In this document: piece after piece, positions 36,196-47,893 of the stretch
Position numbering within the stretch: the stretch's first letter is position 1
Layout: each line of letters opens with the position of its first letter
Made by a program: the position numbers and the translations under genes
From: Halosegnis rubeus
GTDB taxonomy: Archaea > Halobacteriota > Halobacteria > Halobacteriales > Haloarculaceae
Direction of reading: 5' to 3'
Assembly (NCBI RefSeq): GCF_009184545.1
Contig: NZ_QJOW01000001.1
Location: 496,001 to 560,000 of the forward strand
Length of the DNA: 64,000 nucleotides
Notes under the pieces: model-generated
The model's database searches: none
What the model was told of the DNA's origin: nothing
The model's input: the letters and a program-made list of their open reading frames with translations, nothing else

Positions 36196-37164
36196 TCAGT
36201 CGTCGCCCGTCGCGCCCGCGTCCGCGCCACCCTCGATGTGGACCAACTCCTCGACGGGCGGAATCTCCGCGGTCGTGTCGGTGATAATCTCGATGCGGCG
36301 GGCCACCTTCTCGCTGGCGTACTCGACGAGCGCGTTCGGGTCGATCCCGCCCTCGCCGCCGCCGGAGGCGTTCGGGTCCGGGCCGACGGCCTCGGCGACG
36401 AGCGGCAACAGGTCAGACAGCGTCTCGTTCACGATGTTCGGGTCGACGCCCGCCTCGACGAGGTCCTGTACCTCGTGCATCCCGAAGCCGACGTGGCGAC
36501 CCTCGTCGCTCCGGATGTAGCTGATGCCCTCGACTAACCCTTCGAGGTGGAGGTTCCCCTCCGCGCCGAGGTCCGGACCCGATGGGGAGTACGCCGCCTG
36601 AATCCCGTAGTAGCCGGTCTGTGCGAGCACCGACTCCACGGCCAGATGGTAGTGGCAGTACGCCTCTACGAGCGCCTCGTCGGAGTCGTCTTCGAGGAGA
36701 TTGTGCATCGCGGTCTCGGTGCGGTCGAACAGCTCCTCGTAGCCGTCGCGGAAGTAGCGCTCGTCCGTCGGCGCGGTCACCTCGAACCCCTTCGCCTCGG
36801 CGACGGGGTCGATGACATCTCGCCAGTAGCGGTCGAAGAAGGCGGTGTGCTTCGCCTCCTCGTAGATCTGCGTCGTCACGAACATCTGCTTCTCGATGCT
36901 GTCGAGCCGCATGCACAGCGGCGCGAGGTCCTCGGTGACGGCCTCCTCGCCGGCTCCGAAGGCGGCTAGCGTCCCGCGAAGCCCGTCGAACAGCGGCTCG
37001 GTGATTTCACTCTCGGTGAGTCGCTCGCGGTCCTGTTCGAGCAGCTCGTCGGCGATGTCCTCGTAGGGGTCCCAGTGTCGGTAGACGGCGTTGCGGAAGT
37101 ACCCCGAGGCGAACGAGTCGGGGTCGAGACGGTGCGCCCGCGTGTTGTCGCTGTATCGGCTCAT
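36196..37164 (-). CDS. R2-like ligand-binding oxidase (ribonucleotide reductase R2 family)
   Basis: 322 residues with the ferritin-like di-metal ligands in order: E in EKQMFVTTQIYEEAKHTAFF (E plus E-x-x-H), E in HYHLAVESVLAQTGYY, and E-x-x-H in YIRSDEGRHVGFGM. No radical-transfer C-terminus and no large subunit nearby, so R2lox (Mn/Fe cofactor) is more likely than a class I NrdB. Its substrate is unknown. A Fur-core-like palindrome lies at the promoter position. Confidence 0.85.
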   Translation of the reverse strand: MSRYSDNTRAHRLDPDSFASGYFRNAVYRHWDPYEDIADELLEQDRERLTESEITEPLFDGLRGTLAAFGAGEEAVTEDLAPLCMRLDSIEKQMFVTTQIYEEAKHTAFFDRYWRDVIDPVAEAKGFEVTAPTDERYFRDGYEELFDRTETAMHNLLEDDSDEALVEAYCHYHLAVESVLAQTGYYGIQAAYSPSGPDLGAEGNLHLEGLVEGISYIRSDEGRHVGFGMHEVQDLVEAGVDPNIVNETLSDLLPLVAEAVGPDPNASGGGEGGIDPNALVEYASEKVARRIEIITDTTAEIPPVEELVHIEGGADAGATGDD

Positions 37165-37185
37165 ACCCCTGGGTTCGGGTACGTC

Positions 37186-37196
37186 ATGATAATCAT
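37186..37196 (-). promoter_or_regulatory. palindrome at the R2lox promoter resembling an iron-regulator core
   Basis: ATGATAATCAT is a perfect palindrome about a central base, 22-32 bases upstream of the R2lox start, where the TATA box should be. It is identical to the core of the bacterial Fur box. Two DtxR-type regulators are encoded elsewhere in the window. Metal control of R2lox is inferred. Confidence 0.4.
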
Positions 37197-37273
37197 TGTG
37201 GAACTTGCTACCGATTCACAAGAGTTTCTGTCGCGCGCCGTTCCCGTCGGCTCTTCGGCCGCGTAGACCCTGC

Positions 37274-37942
37274 TCACAGACGGGCCTGTGGCATAATCTG
37301 TGGGTGGTCGGCGACGACGCCGTCGACGCCCCACGATTCGAGCGCGGCGGCGTCGTCCTGACAGCCGACGCCCCACGCGTTGACGCAGAATCCCTCGTTG
37401 TGTGCGGTGGCGACGAGCCAGCCGTCACACGTCTCGACCGTGGGATTCAGATACGAGCAGTCGGTCTCGCGGGCGAACTCCAAGCCGACCTCGGCGTCGC
37501 CGTCGAACCGGTAGGCGCGGGGCACCCCGGGCGCGATGCCGCGACACCCTTCGAGTTCGTGGGCGATACCCGACGAGACAGTGACGTGCACGTCGGCGCG
37601 GTCGGCGAGCCGGAGCACGTCGTGGGCCAGTCCAATCTCGTGGAGGTCGAGGGTGACGCCGACAGAGGCCGGCACGGCCTGGAGCATCGCGTCCAGCGTC
37701 GGAATCTGCTCCTTGCCGAGGACGGTCAACGACTGTAGCTCCGAGAGGGTGTGGCGACACACCGCTCCGGTGCCGTCGGTGACGCGGTCGACGGTCGGGT
37801 CGTGGATGGCAACGAGCTCGCCAGAGTCACACCGTCGCACGTCGATGGTGACTTCGTCTGCCCGGCGGCTTGCACGTTCGACGGCCGAGATCGTGTTCTC
37901 GGGGGCGGTCGCAGCGAATCCGCGGTGTGCGATGAGCCGCAT
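37274..37942 (-). CDS. glycerophosphodiester phosphodiesterase family protein
   Basis: 222 residues from the ATG at 37942. GDPD motifs: LIAHRGFAATAPENTISA (catalytic His), VTIDVRRCDSGELVAIHDPT (metal-binding acid and His), and VTLDLHEIG. The third-strand acid pair usually written E-x-D appears as D-x-R (TIDVR), a small variation. Hydrolysis of glycerophosphodiesters, perhaps from archaeal lipids, is the likely function. Confidence 0.88.
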   Translation of the reverse strand: MRLIAHRGFAATAPENTISAVERASRRADEVTIDVRRCDSGELVAIHDPTVDRVTDGTGAVCRHTLSELQSLTVLGKEQIPTLDAMLQAVPASVGVTLDLHEIGLAHDVLRLADRADVHVTVSSGIAHELEGCRGIAPGVPRAYRFDGDAEVGLEFARETDCSYLNPTVETCDGWLVATAHNEGFCVNAWGVGCQDDAAALESWGVDGVVADHPQIMPQARL

Positions 37943-38112
37943 CTTACCAGTGAGCACGTCCAGAGACGTAAATGGGTGTCGGAGAAATCGGTGGATTCGC
38001 GACCGCTCGAAACAGAATACACCGCAAACTAGTTTTGAGTTGCAGAAAAATCTATACGTATTCGCTGACACGCCGACGAACGCTTTTGCCCCGGTCGGCC
38101 GAACGGGACGTC

Positions 38113-39066
38113 ATGCGCGCCGTCCGCTATCACGAGCACGGAGGACCAGAACAGCTAGCCGTCGAGGACGTTGAGCGACCCGAACCCGCCGCGGACGAAC
38201 TCCTCGTCCGCGTCTCGACCGCCGGTGTCAATCCCGTCGATACCTACTTCCGGGAAGGGAGCTATCCGGTCCCGGAGCTGCCGTGGATTCCCGGCTCTGA
38301 CGCCGTCGGCGAGGTTGTCTCGGTCGGCAGCGACGTGACCGACTACGAGACGGGCCAGCGCGTCTACGCGACCGGGCTCGGACGAACTACGCCGGGCGCG
38401 TGTGCAGAGTACGCGGCCGTCTCGACCGACCTCGCCGCGCCGCTCCCCGACGGCGTCGGCGACGCCGAGGCTGCGGCCCTCGCGCTGGTCGGTACGACCG
38501 CGTGGCAGGCGTTCGTCCACCACGGAGACATCACGCCCGGCGACGAGGTGCTCGTCCACGGGGCAAACGGCGGGGTCGGCCACGTCGCCGTGCAGCTGGC
38601 CCGCGCGATGGGCGCAGACGTGACGGCGACGGCGAAGCCGCCGTACCACGACGAGGTGGAGCGACTCGGCGCGTCGACGGTGTTGGATTACGCGCGCGGC
38701 GACCTCGCGAGTGCGCTCGCAGACGCGTGCGAGCCGTCGCTCGTCCTCGGGACCGTGGTCGACCGCACCATCGAGACTGACGCGGAGGTGCTCGCTCCCG
38801 GCGGGCGTATCGTCGCCATCGGCAACACGGAGCCGACGGTCGCGTTCCCGATGGGACCGGGGAAAGGGAAGGATATCCGACTCCAGGCGATGTCGATGTT
38901 CAACACGCCGGACACGAGCACAGTCCTGTCGCGGCTCGCCGGCATGGTGGCGCGAGGCGATATCGAGCCGGTCGTCGCGCGCGAGTACGCACTCGACGAC
39001 ATTGAGGACGCACACCGCGACGTGCTCGCCGAGTCGGTGCTCGGGAAACTCGTCGTCCGGCCCTAA
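38113..39066 (+). CDS. NADPH:quinone oxidoreductase (zinc-independent MDR family)
   Basis: 317 residues. GroES-like N-terminal domain (MRAVRYHEHGGPEQLAVEDV, AGVNPVDTYFREG), then the Rossmann fold with VLVHGANGGVGHVAVQLARA, and a C-terminal EYALDDIEDAHRDVLAES. No catalytic-zinc cysteines. Resembles QOR / zeta-crystallin. Its stop overlaps the stop of the convergent gene. Confidence 0.9.
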   Translation: MRAVRYHEHGGPEQLAVEDVERPEPAADELLVRVSTAGVNPVDTYFREGSYPVPELPWIPGSDAVGEVVSVGSDVTDYETGQRVYATGLGRTTPGACAEYAAVSTDLAAPLPDGVGDAEAAALALVGTTAWQAFVHHGDITPGDEVLVHGANGGVGHVAVQLARAMGADVTATAKPPYHDEVERLGASTVLDYARGDLASALADACEPSLVLGTVVDRTIETDAEVLAPGGRIVAIGNTEPTVAFPMGPGKGKDIRLQAMSMFNTPDTSTVLSRLAGMVARGDIEPVVAREYALDDIEDAHRDVLAESVLGKLVVRP

Positions 39067-39710
39067 GAAAAGTCGACGTAAGAGGTGTCCTCGCCGACGT
39101 TGTCCTTGCCGGGCGTGGGTGCCTCGTCCGCGACGGTCGCGGGGTCGGCCGGTTCGAGCGCGGCGATGGCGTAGTAGCTCGCGCCTTCGGGAATGTAGAC
39201 GTTCAACCCCAGGTCGCGCTTCTCGCCGGGACCGACCTCGAACTCCCGGGACTCCACCTTCCAGATGGCGCGGTCGTACTCGTCGTAGAAGGCCAGTGAC
39301 ACCATCGCGTCCGAGCGCTCGCCGTTGTTGACGAGCTGTCCGTGGAGGGTCGCCTCGCCGGTCGCCTCCACGTCTGCCGTCTCGCCGTCGCGTTCGAGCC
39401 GACCGTTCGCGATGTGGAGGGTGCGCGACGACTCCCTCCGTGCGTGTCTGTAGTTCGCGAACCGGTTTTGAATCGTCTTGGCCCACATCTCGGCGTCGTC
39501 GTCGACGTATATCAACAGCGAGTCGATGAGATGCTCCAGCTCCTGAACCTGCGTCTCGCGGCTGTCGGGGTCACGTGCGGCCAGCTCGTCGAGCCCCTCG
39601 TGAATCTCGTCGATGTAGCCGTGTGCTTCGGCGTCGTCGGTCCGGTTCTCGACGCGGTCGAGCACCTCACCGAAGTCGATGATCGGCGGGAGTTGCCGCT
39701 GTGCACTCAT
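39063..39710 (-). CDS. conserved haloarchaeal protein of unknown function
   Basis: 215 residues from the ATG at 39710. The N-terminal half is helical (VLDRVENRTDDAEAHGYIDE, LEHLIDSLLIYVDDDAEMW); the C-terminal half looks like an all-beta domain (GEATLHGQLVNNGERSDAMV, WKVESREFEVGPGEKRDLGL) reminiscent of a CARDB/Ig-like adhesive fold. No catalytic motif. I do not recognise the family. It overlaps the quinone oxidoreductase stop by 4 bp. Confidence 0.7.
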   Translation of the reverse strand: MSAQRQLPPIIDFGEVLDRVENRTDDAEAHGYIDEIHEGLDELAARDPDSRETQVQELEHLIDSLLIYVDDDAEMWAKTIQNRFANYRHARRESSRTLHIANGRLERDGETADVEATGEATLHGQLVNNGERSDAMVSLAFYDEYDRAIWKVESREFEVGPGEKRDLGLNVYIPEGASYYAIAALEPADPATVADEAPTPGKDNVGEDTSYVDFS

Positions 39711-39804
39711 ACCCGAAAATAGGGACGCGCGCGCCAAATAGCTTACAGGCCAGTCGGCTCTCGGTCCCGGAAACCCTTTTTCGTCTCCCCTCACAGCACG
39801 GACA

Positions 39805-41352
39805 ATGACAATGGACGACAAGCGGGACGAGCTCCGGGAGCGCAAGGAGGAAGCCCGCAAGGGCGGCGGACAAGAGCGTATCGACCGCCAGCACGAGAAG
39901 GGGAAGCTCACCGCGCGCGAACGCGTCGAGTATTTCCTCGACGACGGCACCTTCCAGGAGTTCGACATGCTCCGGGAACACCGCTCGAGTAACTTCGACA
40001 TGGACGAGACGAAGATTCCGGGCGACGGTGTCGTCACCGGCTACGGCGACGTGGACGGCCGGAAGGTGTTCGTCTTCGCGCACGACTTCACGGTGTTTGG
40101 CGGCTCGCTGGGCGAGGTGTTCGCCCAGAAGGTGTGTAAGGTGATGGACCGCGCCATCGAGACGGGCGCACCCATCGTCGGCCTGAACGACTCCGCGGGC
40201 GCACGGATTCAGGAGGGAATCGACTCGCTTGCCGGCTATGCCGACATCTTCCACCGCAACCAGAAGGCCTCGGGGGTCGTGCCCCAACTGTCGGCCATCA
40301 TGGGACCGTGTGCCGGTGGTGCGGTCTACTCGCCCGCCATCACCGATTTCATCCTGATGGTCGAGGAGACGAGCCACATGATGATCACCGGTCCAGACGT
40401 GATCGAGACGGTCACTGGCGAGGAGGTAACCTTCGAGGAGCTGGGCGGCGCGGGCGTCCACACCTCGGAGTCGGGGGTCGCCGACTTCGCCGCCATCGAC
40501 GAAGAGGCCGGTCTCGACACGCTCCAGCGGCTCCTCTCGTATCTCCCGCAAAACAACATGGAAAATCCCCCCCGCGTCGAGCCGTGGGACGACCCGGACC
40601 GAGACGCCGACGTGACCGGCATCGTTCCCGACGAGCCACAGAAGCCGTACGACATGGTGGACGTCATCGAGGGGACGATGGACGAGGGGAGCTTCTTCGA
40701 GGTGGCGGAGGCGTACGCCCGGAACCTCGTCACCGGGTTCGCCCGACTCGACGGCCGCTCGGTCGGCATCGTCGCGAACCAGCCGCGATTTAACGCCGGG
40801 ACGCTCGACATCCAGTCGTCCCAGAAGGGCGCGCGGTTCGTCCGCTTTTGTGACGCGTTCAACATCCCCATCGTGACGCTCGTGGACGTGCCCGGCTTCA
40901 TGCCCGGCAAGGACCAGGAGCACGGCGGCATCATCAAACACGGCGCGAAACTGCTGTACGCGTTCTCCGAGGCGACCGTCCCGCTGATGACGGTCATCAC
41001 GCGGAAGGCGTACGGCGGGGCCTACGACGTGATGGCCTCGAAGCATCTGGAGGCCGACGTGAACTACGCGTGGCCGACGGCCGAAATCGCCGTGATGGGA
41101 CCACAGGGCGCGGTCAACATCCTCTATCGCGAGGAACTCGAAGATGCGACCGACGTGGAGGCGCGTCGCCAACAGCTCATCGACGAGTACCGCGATGCGT
41201 TCGCGAACCCGTACACGGCAGCCGAGCGCGGCTTCGTGGACGACGTGCTCGAACCCGAAGAGACCCGCCGCCGGCTCATTGCCGACCTGGAGATGCTCTC
41301 GGGCAAGCGCAAATCGAACCCCGACCGCAAACACGGTAACATCCCGCTGTGA
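39805..41352 (+). CDS. pccB: propionyl-/acyl-CoA carboxylase carboxyltransferase subunit
   Basis: 515 residues. The carboxyltransferase N-lobe starts with [20 protein letters not shown] and has [20 protein letters not shown] and [13 protein letters not shown]. The C-lobe has [35 protein letters not shown] and [11 protein letters not shown]. It transfers carboxylate from biotin to propionyl-CoA. It is followed, with overlapping stop and start, by the small PccX subunit; the biotin carboxylase pccA is 4.5 kb downstream. Confidence 0.95.
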   Translation: MTMDDKRDELRERKEEARKGGGQERIDRQHEKGKLTARERVEYFLDDGTFQEFDMLREHRSSNFDMDETKIPGDGVVTGYGDVDGRKVFVFAHDFTVFGGSLGEVFAQKVCKVMDRAIETGAPIVGLNDSAGARIQEGIDSLAGYADIFHRNQKASGVVPQLSAIMGPCAGGAVYSPAITDFILMVEETSHMMITGPDVIETVTGEEVTFEELGGAGVHTSESGVADFAAIDEEAGLDTLQRLLSYLPQNNMENPPRVEPWDDPDRDADVTGIVPDEPQKPYDMVDVIEGTMDEGSFFEVAEAYARNLVTGFARLDGRSVGIVANQPRFNAGTLDIQSSQKGARFVRFCDAFNIPIVTLVDVPGFMPGKDQEHGGIIKHGAKLLYAFSEATVPLMTVITRKAYGGAYDVMASKHLEADVNYAWPTAEIAVMGPQGAVNILYREELEDATDVEARRQQLIDEYRDAFANPYTAAERGFVDDVLEPEETRRRLIADLEMLSGKRKSNPDRKHGNIPL

Positions 41353-41588
41353 ACCCCGATTTCGTCCCCGAGTCAGCAGACGAGGAGGAGGCCGCCGCTA
41401 TCGTCGCGGCCGTCTCTGCACACCTCGCCGCCGAGGAGAGCGAGGAAGAAGAATCGGTCGAGACGTGGGACGGCAAGCGGTGGGCATTCGCCGCCCGGAC
41501 CGAGGCCGTCACCGGGCGCGCGGTGCGACCGAGCGACGGCACGCCCACGGACGCGTGGACCGCGGCCGGCCGTGGCGACCGCCTCTAG
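41349..41588 (+). CDS. pccX: small acyl-CoA carboxylase subunit (PccX-like)
   Basis: 79 residues from a GTG overlapping the pccB stop. Acidic helix [20 protein letters not shown], then [17 protein letters not shown]. The W-x-G-K/R-x-W-x-x-x-x-R motif is characteristic of small acyl-CoA carboxylase subunits; in Haloferax mediterranei PccX is needed for propionyl-CoA carboxylase activity. Its stop overlaps the convergent GMC gene stop (CTAG). Confidence 0.85.
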   Translation: MNPDFVPESADEEEAAAIVAAVSAHLAAEESEEEESVETWDGKRWAFAARTEAVTGRAVRPSDGTPTDAWTAAGRGDRL

Positions 41589-43174
41589 TCTCGAATCAGG
41601 TCAGCCGCCTTCTCCGCAATCGCGTACGTCGGCGCGTTCGTGTTCCCGCTCGTCAGCGTCGGCATCACGCTCGCGTCGACGACGCGTAGCCCCTCAACGC
41701 CGTGGACGGTGAGTTCGTCGTCCACGACGGCCATGCCGTCCTCGCCCATCTTGCAGGTGCCGACCGGGTGGTAGACCGTGTGGGCGTGTTCGCGGATCGA
41801 CTCCAGAATCTCCTCGTCGGTCTGGGCGTCGGGACCCGGCGTGAGTTCGCGCTCGCTCAACTCGGCGAGCGGCCCCTCGGAGACGATGTCGCGAACGGCA
41901 CGAATCCCGGCGACGAGCGTCTCGCGGTCGCGTTCCGTGGCGAGATAATTGGGGTCGATTTCGGGCGCAGTGAAACCGCTCGGGGAGTCGAGCCGGATTT
42001 CGCCGCGGCTCTCGGGGTTCACCTGCGTCACGGCGAGCGCGAAGGCGTTGTCGACCGGCGGCTCGGCGAAGCCGTGGTCGAAGAAGTAGCCCGGCCCGAA
42101 GTGGAACTGCACGTCCGGCTTCCCGTCGGCGTGTTCGGTGTGGATGAACCCGCCCGCCTCGGCGACGTTCGAGGTGAGCGGCCCGCGCTTGAGGAGGAAC
42201 CACTTCGCGACGTTGCGGAGCCGTTCGGCGTTTTCCAGGGTGTCTGTCGTCGATGTCTCGAACGTCGTGGGGGCAAACAGGTGGTCCTGCAGATTCTGGC
42301 CGACGCCCGGCGAATCGTGAACGACCTCGATACCGTGGTCGGTGAGGTGGTCGGCCGGTCCGACACCCGACAGCATCAGGAGCTTCGGGCTGTCGATGGC
42401 TCCCGCCGAGAGCACGACCTCTTCGGTGGCGTCGGCGACGAGCCGACGGCCGTCGTGGTGGTACTCGACACCCGTCGCCTGCGTGCCGTCGAACCGGACG
42501 CGGCTCACCTGCGCTCTGGTCGTGGCAGTCAGGTTCGGGCGGTCGAGGACGGGCTTCAGATAGGCGTCGGCGGAACTGTGGCGCGCGCCGCCCTTCTGGG
42601 TGACGTGGTACTGGCCGACGCCGGCCTGCTGGCTCCCGTTGAAGTCGGGGTTGTGCTCATAGCCCGCTTCCACGGCCGACTGGACGAACGCCTCCGAGAG
42701 GGGACGCGGCGAGCGCACGTCCGTGACGTTGAGTTCGCCCTCGGTGCCGTGGTACGCGGCGTCGAGCCGGTCGCTGTCGGCGTGTTCACCGCGCTTGAAG
42801 TGCGGGAGCAGGTCGTCGTACCCCCAGCCGTCGTTGCCCGCCGCTGCCCACCCGTCGTAGTCGTCGGGATGACCGCGGATGTAGATCATCGCGTTGATAG
42901 AACTCGACCCGCCGAGCGTCCGGCCGCGGGGCCAGTAGAGCTCCCGGTCGTGAAGCGCCGACTGTGGCGTCGTCGTGTAATCCCAGTCGTACTCGCCCTT
43001 GAACAGGTCGGAGAAGCCGGCCGGAATTCGGATGTTCCGGTCGTCGTCTGGGCCACCGGCCTCGAGCAGCAGGACGGTCGTCTCGGGGTCGGCCGAGAGT
43101 CGGTTCGCGAGCAGACAGCCTGCGGAGCCAGCGCCGACGATGATGTAGTCGTAGGTCGCAGTTCGTGTTGGCAT
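41585..43174 (-). CDS. GMC-family oxidoreductase (choline dehydrogenase-like)
   Basis: 529 residues from the ATG at 43174. FAD-binding [23 protein letters not shown] signature 1 [18 protein letters not shown], signature 2 [20 protein letters not shown], and the catalytic pair in [10 protein letters not shown] (His) and [18 protein letters not shown] (Asn). Oxidises an alcohol, perhaps choline or another alcohol. There is no betaine aldehyde dehydrogenase nearby, so the substrate is open. Confidence 0.93.
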   Translation of the reverse strand: MPTRTATYDYIIVGAGSAGCLLANRLSADPETTVLLLEAGGPDDDRNIRIPAGFSDLFKGEYDWDYTTTPQSALHDRELYWPRGRTLGGSSSINAMIYIRGHPDDYDGWAAAGNDGWGYDDLLPHFKRGEHADSDRLDAAYHGTEGELNVTDVRSPRPLSEAFVQSAVEAGYEHNPDFNGSQQAGVGQYHVTQKGGARHSSADAYLKPVLDRPNLTATTRAQVSRVRFDGTQATGVEYHHDGRRLVADATEEVVLSAGAIDSPKLLMLSGVGPADHLTDHGIEVVHDSPGVGQNLQDHLFAPTTFETSTTDTLENAERLRNVAKWFLLKRGPLTSNVAEAGGFIHTEHADGKPDVQFHFGPGYFFDHGFAEPPVDNAFALAVTQVNPESRGEIRLDSPSGFTAPEIDPNYLATERDRETLVAGIRAVRDIVSEGPLAELSERELTPGPDAQTDEEILESIREHAHTVYHPVGTCKMGEDGMAVVDDELTVHGVEGLRVVDASVMPTLTSGNTNAPTYAIAEKAADLIRD

Positions 43175-43264
43175 AGCTACGTCTGTGTAGCCGAGAGGAT
43201 AGGCATTGTCCCGATGCGGCCGAGACGACGACAGATTGATGTGACGTGTCACACCACAGCGTGT

Positions 43265-44209
43265 ATGCGCGCAGACGAGCCTCACCCCGACGTACAGCAG
43301 ATTCTCGCAGCCGTCGAGGCGGCCGACACACAGCCTCTTGCGAAGTACGGCGACCCCGACGTTGCCCGCGAGGTCTCCGCCCGGATGCGGGCCGACGCCG
43401 ACGGTCCCGACCTTGCGAGCGTCGAGAACCGTACTGTCCCGGGCCCGGACGGCGACATCGAGATTCGCATCTATCGGCCCGACACCGACGGTCCGGTGCC
43501 GACGGTCGCGTACTTCCACGGCGGCGGCTGGGTCATCGGCGACCTGGAGAGCCACGACCTCGTCTGCCGGCACCTCGCGCGCGAGTCGGGGTGTGTCGTC
43601 GTCGCGACCCACTACCGGCGCGCGCCGGAACACCCGTATCCGGCGGCGTTCGAGGACAGTTACGCCGTGCTCGAATGGCTCGCCACCAATCCAGACGAGA
43701 CCGGCGGCGACGGCCGACTCGCGGTGGCTGGCGACAGTGCGGGCGGGAATCTGGCTGCCGCCGCCACCCTCCGTGCACGCGACGAGGACGGTCCCGACAT
43801 CGACTACCAACTGCTCGTCTACCCGTCCGTCACGCAGACGACCGACTGGGACTCTCGCGAGCAGAACAAGGAGGGGTATTACCTGACTGAACCGGACATG
43901 GAGTGGTTCGGCGAGAGCTACTTCCACACCGCCACCGACGACGACCCGTACGCCCACCCGTTGCACGCCGACTCGCACGCCGACCTCCCGCCGGCGACCG
44001 TCGTCACGGCCGGCTTCGACCCGATTCGCGACGAGGGAATCGCCTACGCCGAGACGCTCGAAGACGCGGGCGTCGCCGTCGAACACCACCACTATCCGGA
44101 GATGATTCACGGCTTCTACAGCATGCTCGCCGGACAGGCGAACCTGGAGGCGGGCCACGACGCCATCGGAAAAAGTGGGGCGGACCTGCGGGCCGCCTTC
44201 GAGCTGTAA
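43265..44209 (+). CDS. alpha/beta hydrolase, HSL-type esterase
   Basis: 314 residues. The oxyanion hole is YFHGGGWVIGD, the nucleophile elbow VAGDSAGGNLAAA (Ser near residue 160), the acid in VTAGFDPIRDEG and the His in EMIHGFYSM. This is the hormone-sensitive-lipase (family IV) esterase pattern, with normal length. It is divergent from the GMC gene. The substrate is probably a short-chain ester. Confidence 0.93.
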   Translation: MRADEPHPDVQQILAAVEAADTQPLAKYGDPDVAREVSARMRADADGPDLASVENRTVPGPDGDIEIRIYRPDTDGPVPTVAYFHGGGWVIGDLESHDLVCRHLARESGCVVVATHYRRAPEHPYPAAFEDSYAVLEWLATNPDETGGDGRLAVAGDSAGGNLAAAATLRARDEDGPDIDYQLLVYPSVTQTTDWDSREQNKEGYYLTEPDMEWFGESYFHTATDDDPYAHPLHADSHADLPPATVVTAGFDPIRDEGIAYAETLEDAGVAVEHHHYPEMIHGFYSMLAGQANLEAGHDAIGKSGADLRAAFEL

Positions 44210-44219
44210 CGACGCGGCG

Positions 44220-45794
44220 CTACTCGTCGGTCAGCTTGTACTTCTGAATCTTTCCAGACGCGGTTCGTGGTAGTTCGGCGACGAACTCCACCTCGCGTGG
44301 GTGTTTGTACGGCGCGATGTTGTCGAGCGAGAACTGCTGTATCTCGTCGGCCGTCATACCCGGATTCTCCGGGTCGCCGTTAGCGGGGACGACGAACGCC
44401 TTCACGGTCTCGTTGCGCCGTTCGTGGGGGATTCCCACGACGGCAGCCTCCCGAACCGACTCGTGTTCCGCGAGCAGGTTCTCCACCTCGCTCGGGTAGA
44501 CGTTGTAGCCGGCCGTCACGATGACGTGTTTCTTCCTGTCGACGATTTCGTAGTATCCCTCCTCGTCGCGGCGACCGATGTCGCCGGTGCGGAAGAAGCC
44601 GGCGTCGGTGAACGCCTGCTCGTTCGCCTTCGGTCGGTTGTGGTACCCCTCCATCACCTGCGGGCCGCGGACAAGAATCTCTCCCGTCTCGCCCAGCGGT
44701 ACCTCGTCGCCGTTGGAGTCGACGATACGGCAGTCGGTGTGACGAAGCGGTTGGCCGACGGTCCCGTGGCGCGGACCAAAGAGCGAGCCGACCTGCGTGT
44801 GAGTCGAGCCGGTCGTCTCGGTCAGTCCGTACCCTTCCTTGATGGCGACCTTGGCAGTCTCCTCGAAGGCGTCCTGCACCGCGCCCGTCAGCTTCGCGCC
44901 ACCCTCCGAGGCGGTGACGAGCGACGAGAGGTCGTAATCGCCGAAGCTGTCGTCGTCGACCATGTCGGCGTACATGGCCGTGACGCCGATGAACGAGGAG
45001 ATCTCCTCTCGTTCGATGGTTGCCATCGCCTCCTTGGCGTCCCAGTTGGCCGCACTCCGGATGTAGAGGGTGCCGCCGCGGGCGAGCGGCTGGAGCGCCG
45101 TGTGGACGAAGCCGGTGATGTGATACAGCGGCAGCCAGACGAGGCTGTTCTCCTCGTCGGGCGTGAGGTCGTCGGACCGGACGGCAATCGTCGTGAGCAG
45201 CTGTGCGCGGATGTTGTCGTGGGTGAGTCGGACCCCCTTCGGCTCGCCGGTCGTGCCGGAGGTGTACGGCAGCGAGGCGATGGCGTCACCGTCCACATCA
45301 ACCGTGGTCGGCTCTCCGCGCACGTCGTCGAAGTGGGTGTCGCCCTCGGGAACGGCGTCGCGGTCACCCACCGTGATGACGGCGGGGTCGTTGTCGATTT
45401 CGGCGATCGCCTCGCCGAGATGCTCGCGCAGGGCGACGTGGGTGACGACGGCCGCGGCGTCCGTATCCGTGAGCTGGTGGACGAGCTCGCGCGAGCGATA
45501 CTGCGGATTGACCGGCGAGACGGGAGAGCCGGCCCGGAAACAGCCCAGCGACGCGATGACGTACTGGGGACAGTTGGGGAGATACAGCATCACCGGCTCT
45601 GTTTCCGCAACGCTGAGCTCGCGGAGTCCGCCGGCGAAGGCGCTGCTGACTGCCTGTAGCTCCTCGTGTGTCACTTCCTCGCCGTGGGATTCGAGCGCGG
45701 GCGCGTCACCGCGAACGGTCGCCGTCTTGTCGTACATCCGAGCGACGTTGCCGCCGTGAATGGTGTCGCCGAAGGTGTCCAGATCGAGATGCAT
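44220..45794 (-). CDS. AMP-forming acyl-CoA ligase
   Basis: 524 residues from the ATG at 45794. P-loop-like [50 protein letters not shown] and the C-terminal catalytic lysine in [12 protein letters not shown]. This is the ANL family, long- or medium-chain type. Placed between pccX and pccA together with an esterase, it may feed fatty or branched acids into the CoA pool. The gene is divergent from pccA. Confidence 0.93.
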   Translation of the reverse strand: MHLDLDTFGDTIHGGNVARMYDKTATVRGDAPALESHGEEVTHEELQAVSSAFAGGLRELSVAETEPVMLYLPNCPQYVIASLGCFRAGSPVSPVNPQYRSRELVHQLTDTDAAAVVTHVALREHLGEAIAEIDNDPAVITVGDRDAVPEGDTHFDDVRGEPTTVDVDGDAIASLPYTSGTTGEPKGVRLTHDNIRAQLLTTIAVRSDDLTPDEENSLVWLPLYHITGFVHTALQPLARGGTLYIRSAANWDAKEAMATIEREEISSFIGVTAMYADMVDDDSFGDYDLSSLVTASEGGAKLTGAVQDAFEETAKVAIKEGYGLTETTGSTHTQVGSLFGPRHGTVGQPLRHTDCRIVDSNGDEVPLGETGEILVRGPQVMEGYHNRPKANEQAFTDAGFFRTGDIGRRDEEGYYEIVDRKKHVIVTAGYNVYPSEVENLLAEHESVREAAVVGIPHERRNETVKAFVVPANGDPENPGMTADEIQQFSLDNIAPYKHPREVEFVAELPRTASGKIQKYKLTDE

Positions 45795-45884
45795 ACCAGA
45801 GTAGCCTCTTGGGCCTATGGTAAATGTTGTCCATCGACACGAGGGACCGACAGAGTAAGGTGGACTCCGGGGGCAACCTCGTGC

Positions 45885-47717
<1,833 letters not shown>

Positions 47718-47893
47718 CTCGCGACTCCGTTCTCGCCGGACGCTCTTGAACCGGTACCCCCGGCTGTGTTGAGTACGAACCAAGCCACTCGCCCACACGA
47801 CACGATCCATGTTTGTGTATACTTACTCGGAATATAGCGGCGAGGCTACGCACAACCACGGTACTTTTCTCCTGTCGCCGGAACACTCTGGTA

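Noticed and set aside
36196-37164. Class I ribonucleotide reductase beta subunit.
   Set aside because: The metal ligands fit the R2 family, but there is no alpha subunit nearby and no radical-transfer tail. R2lox is the better call.
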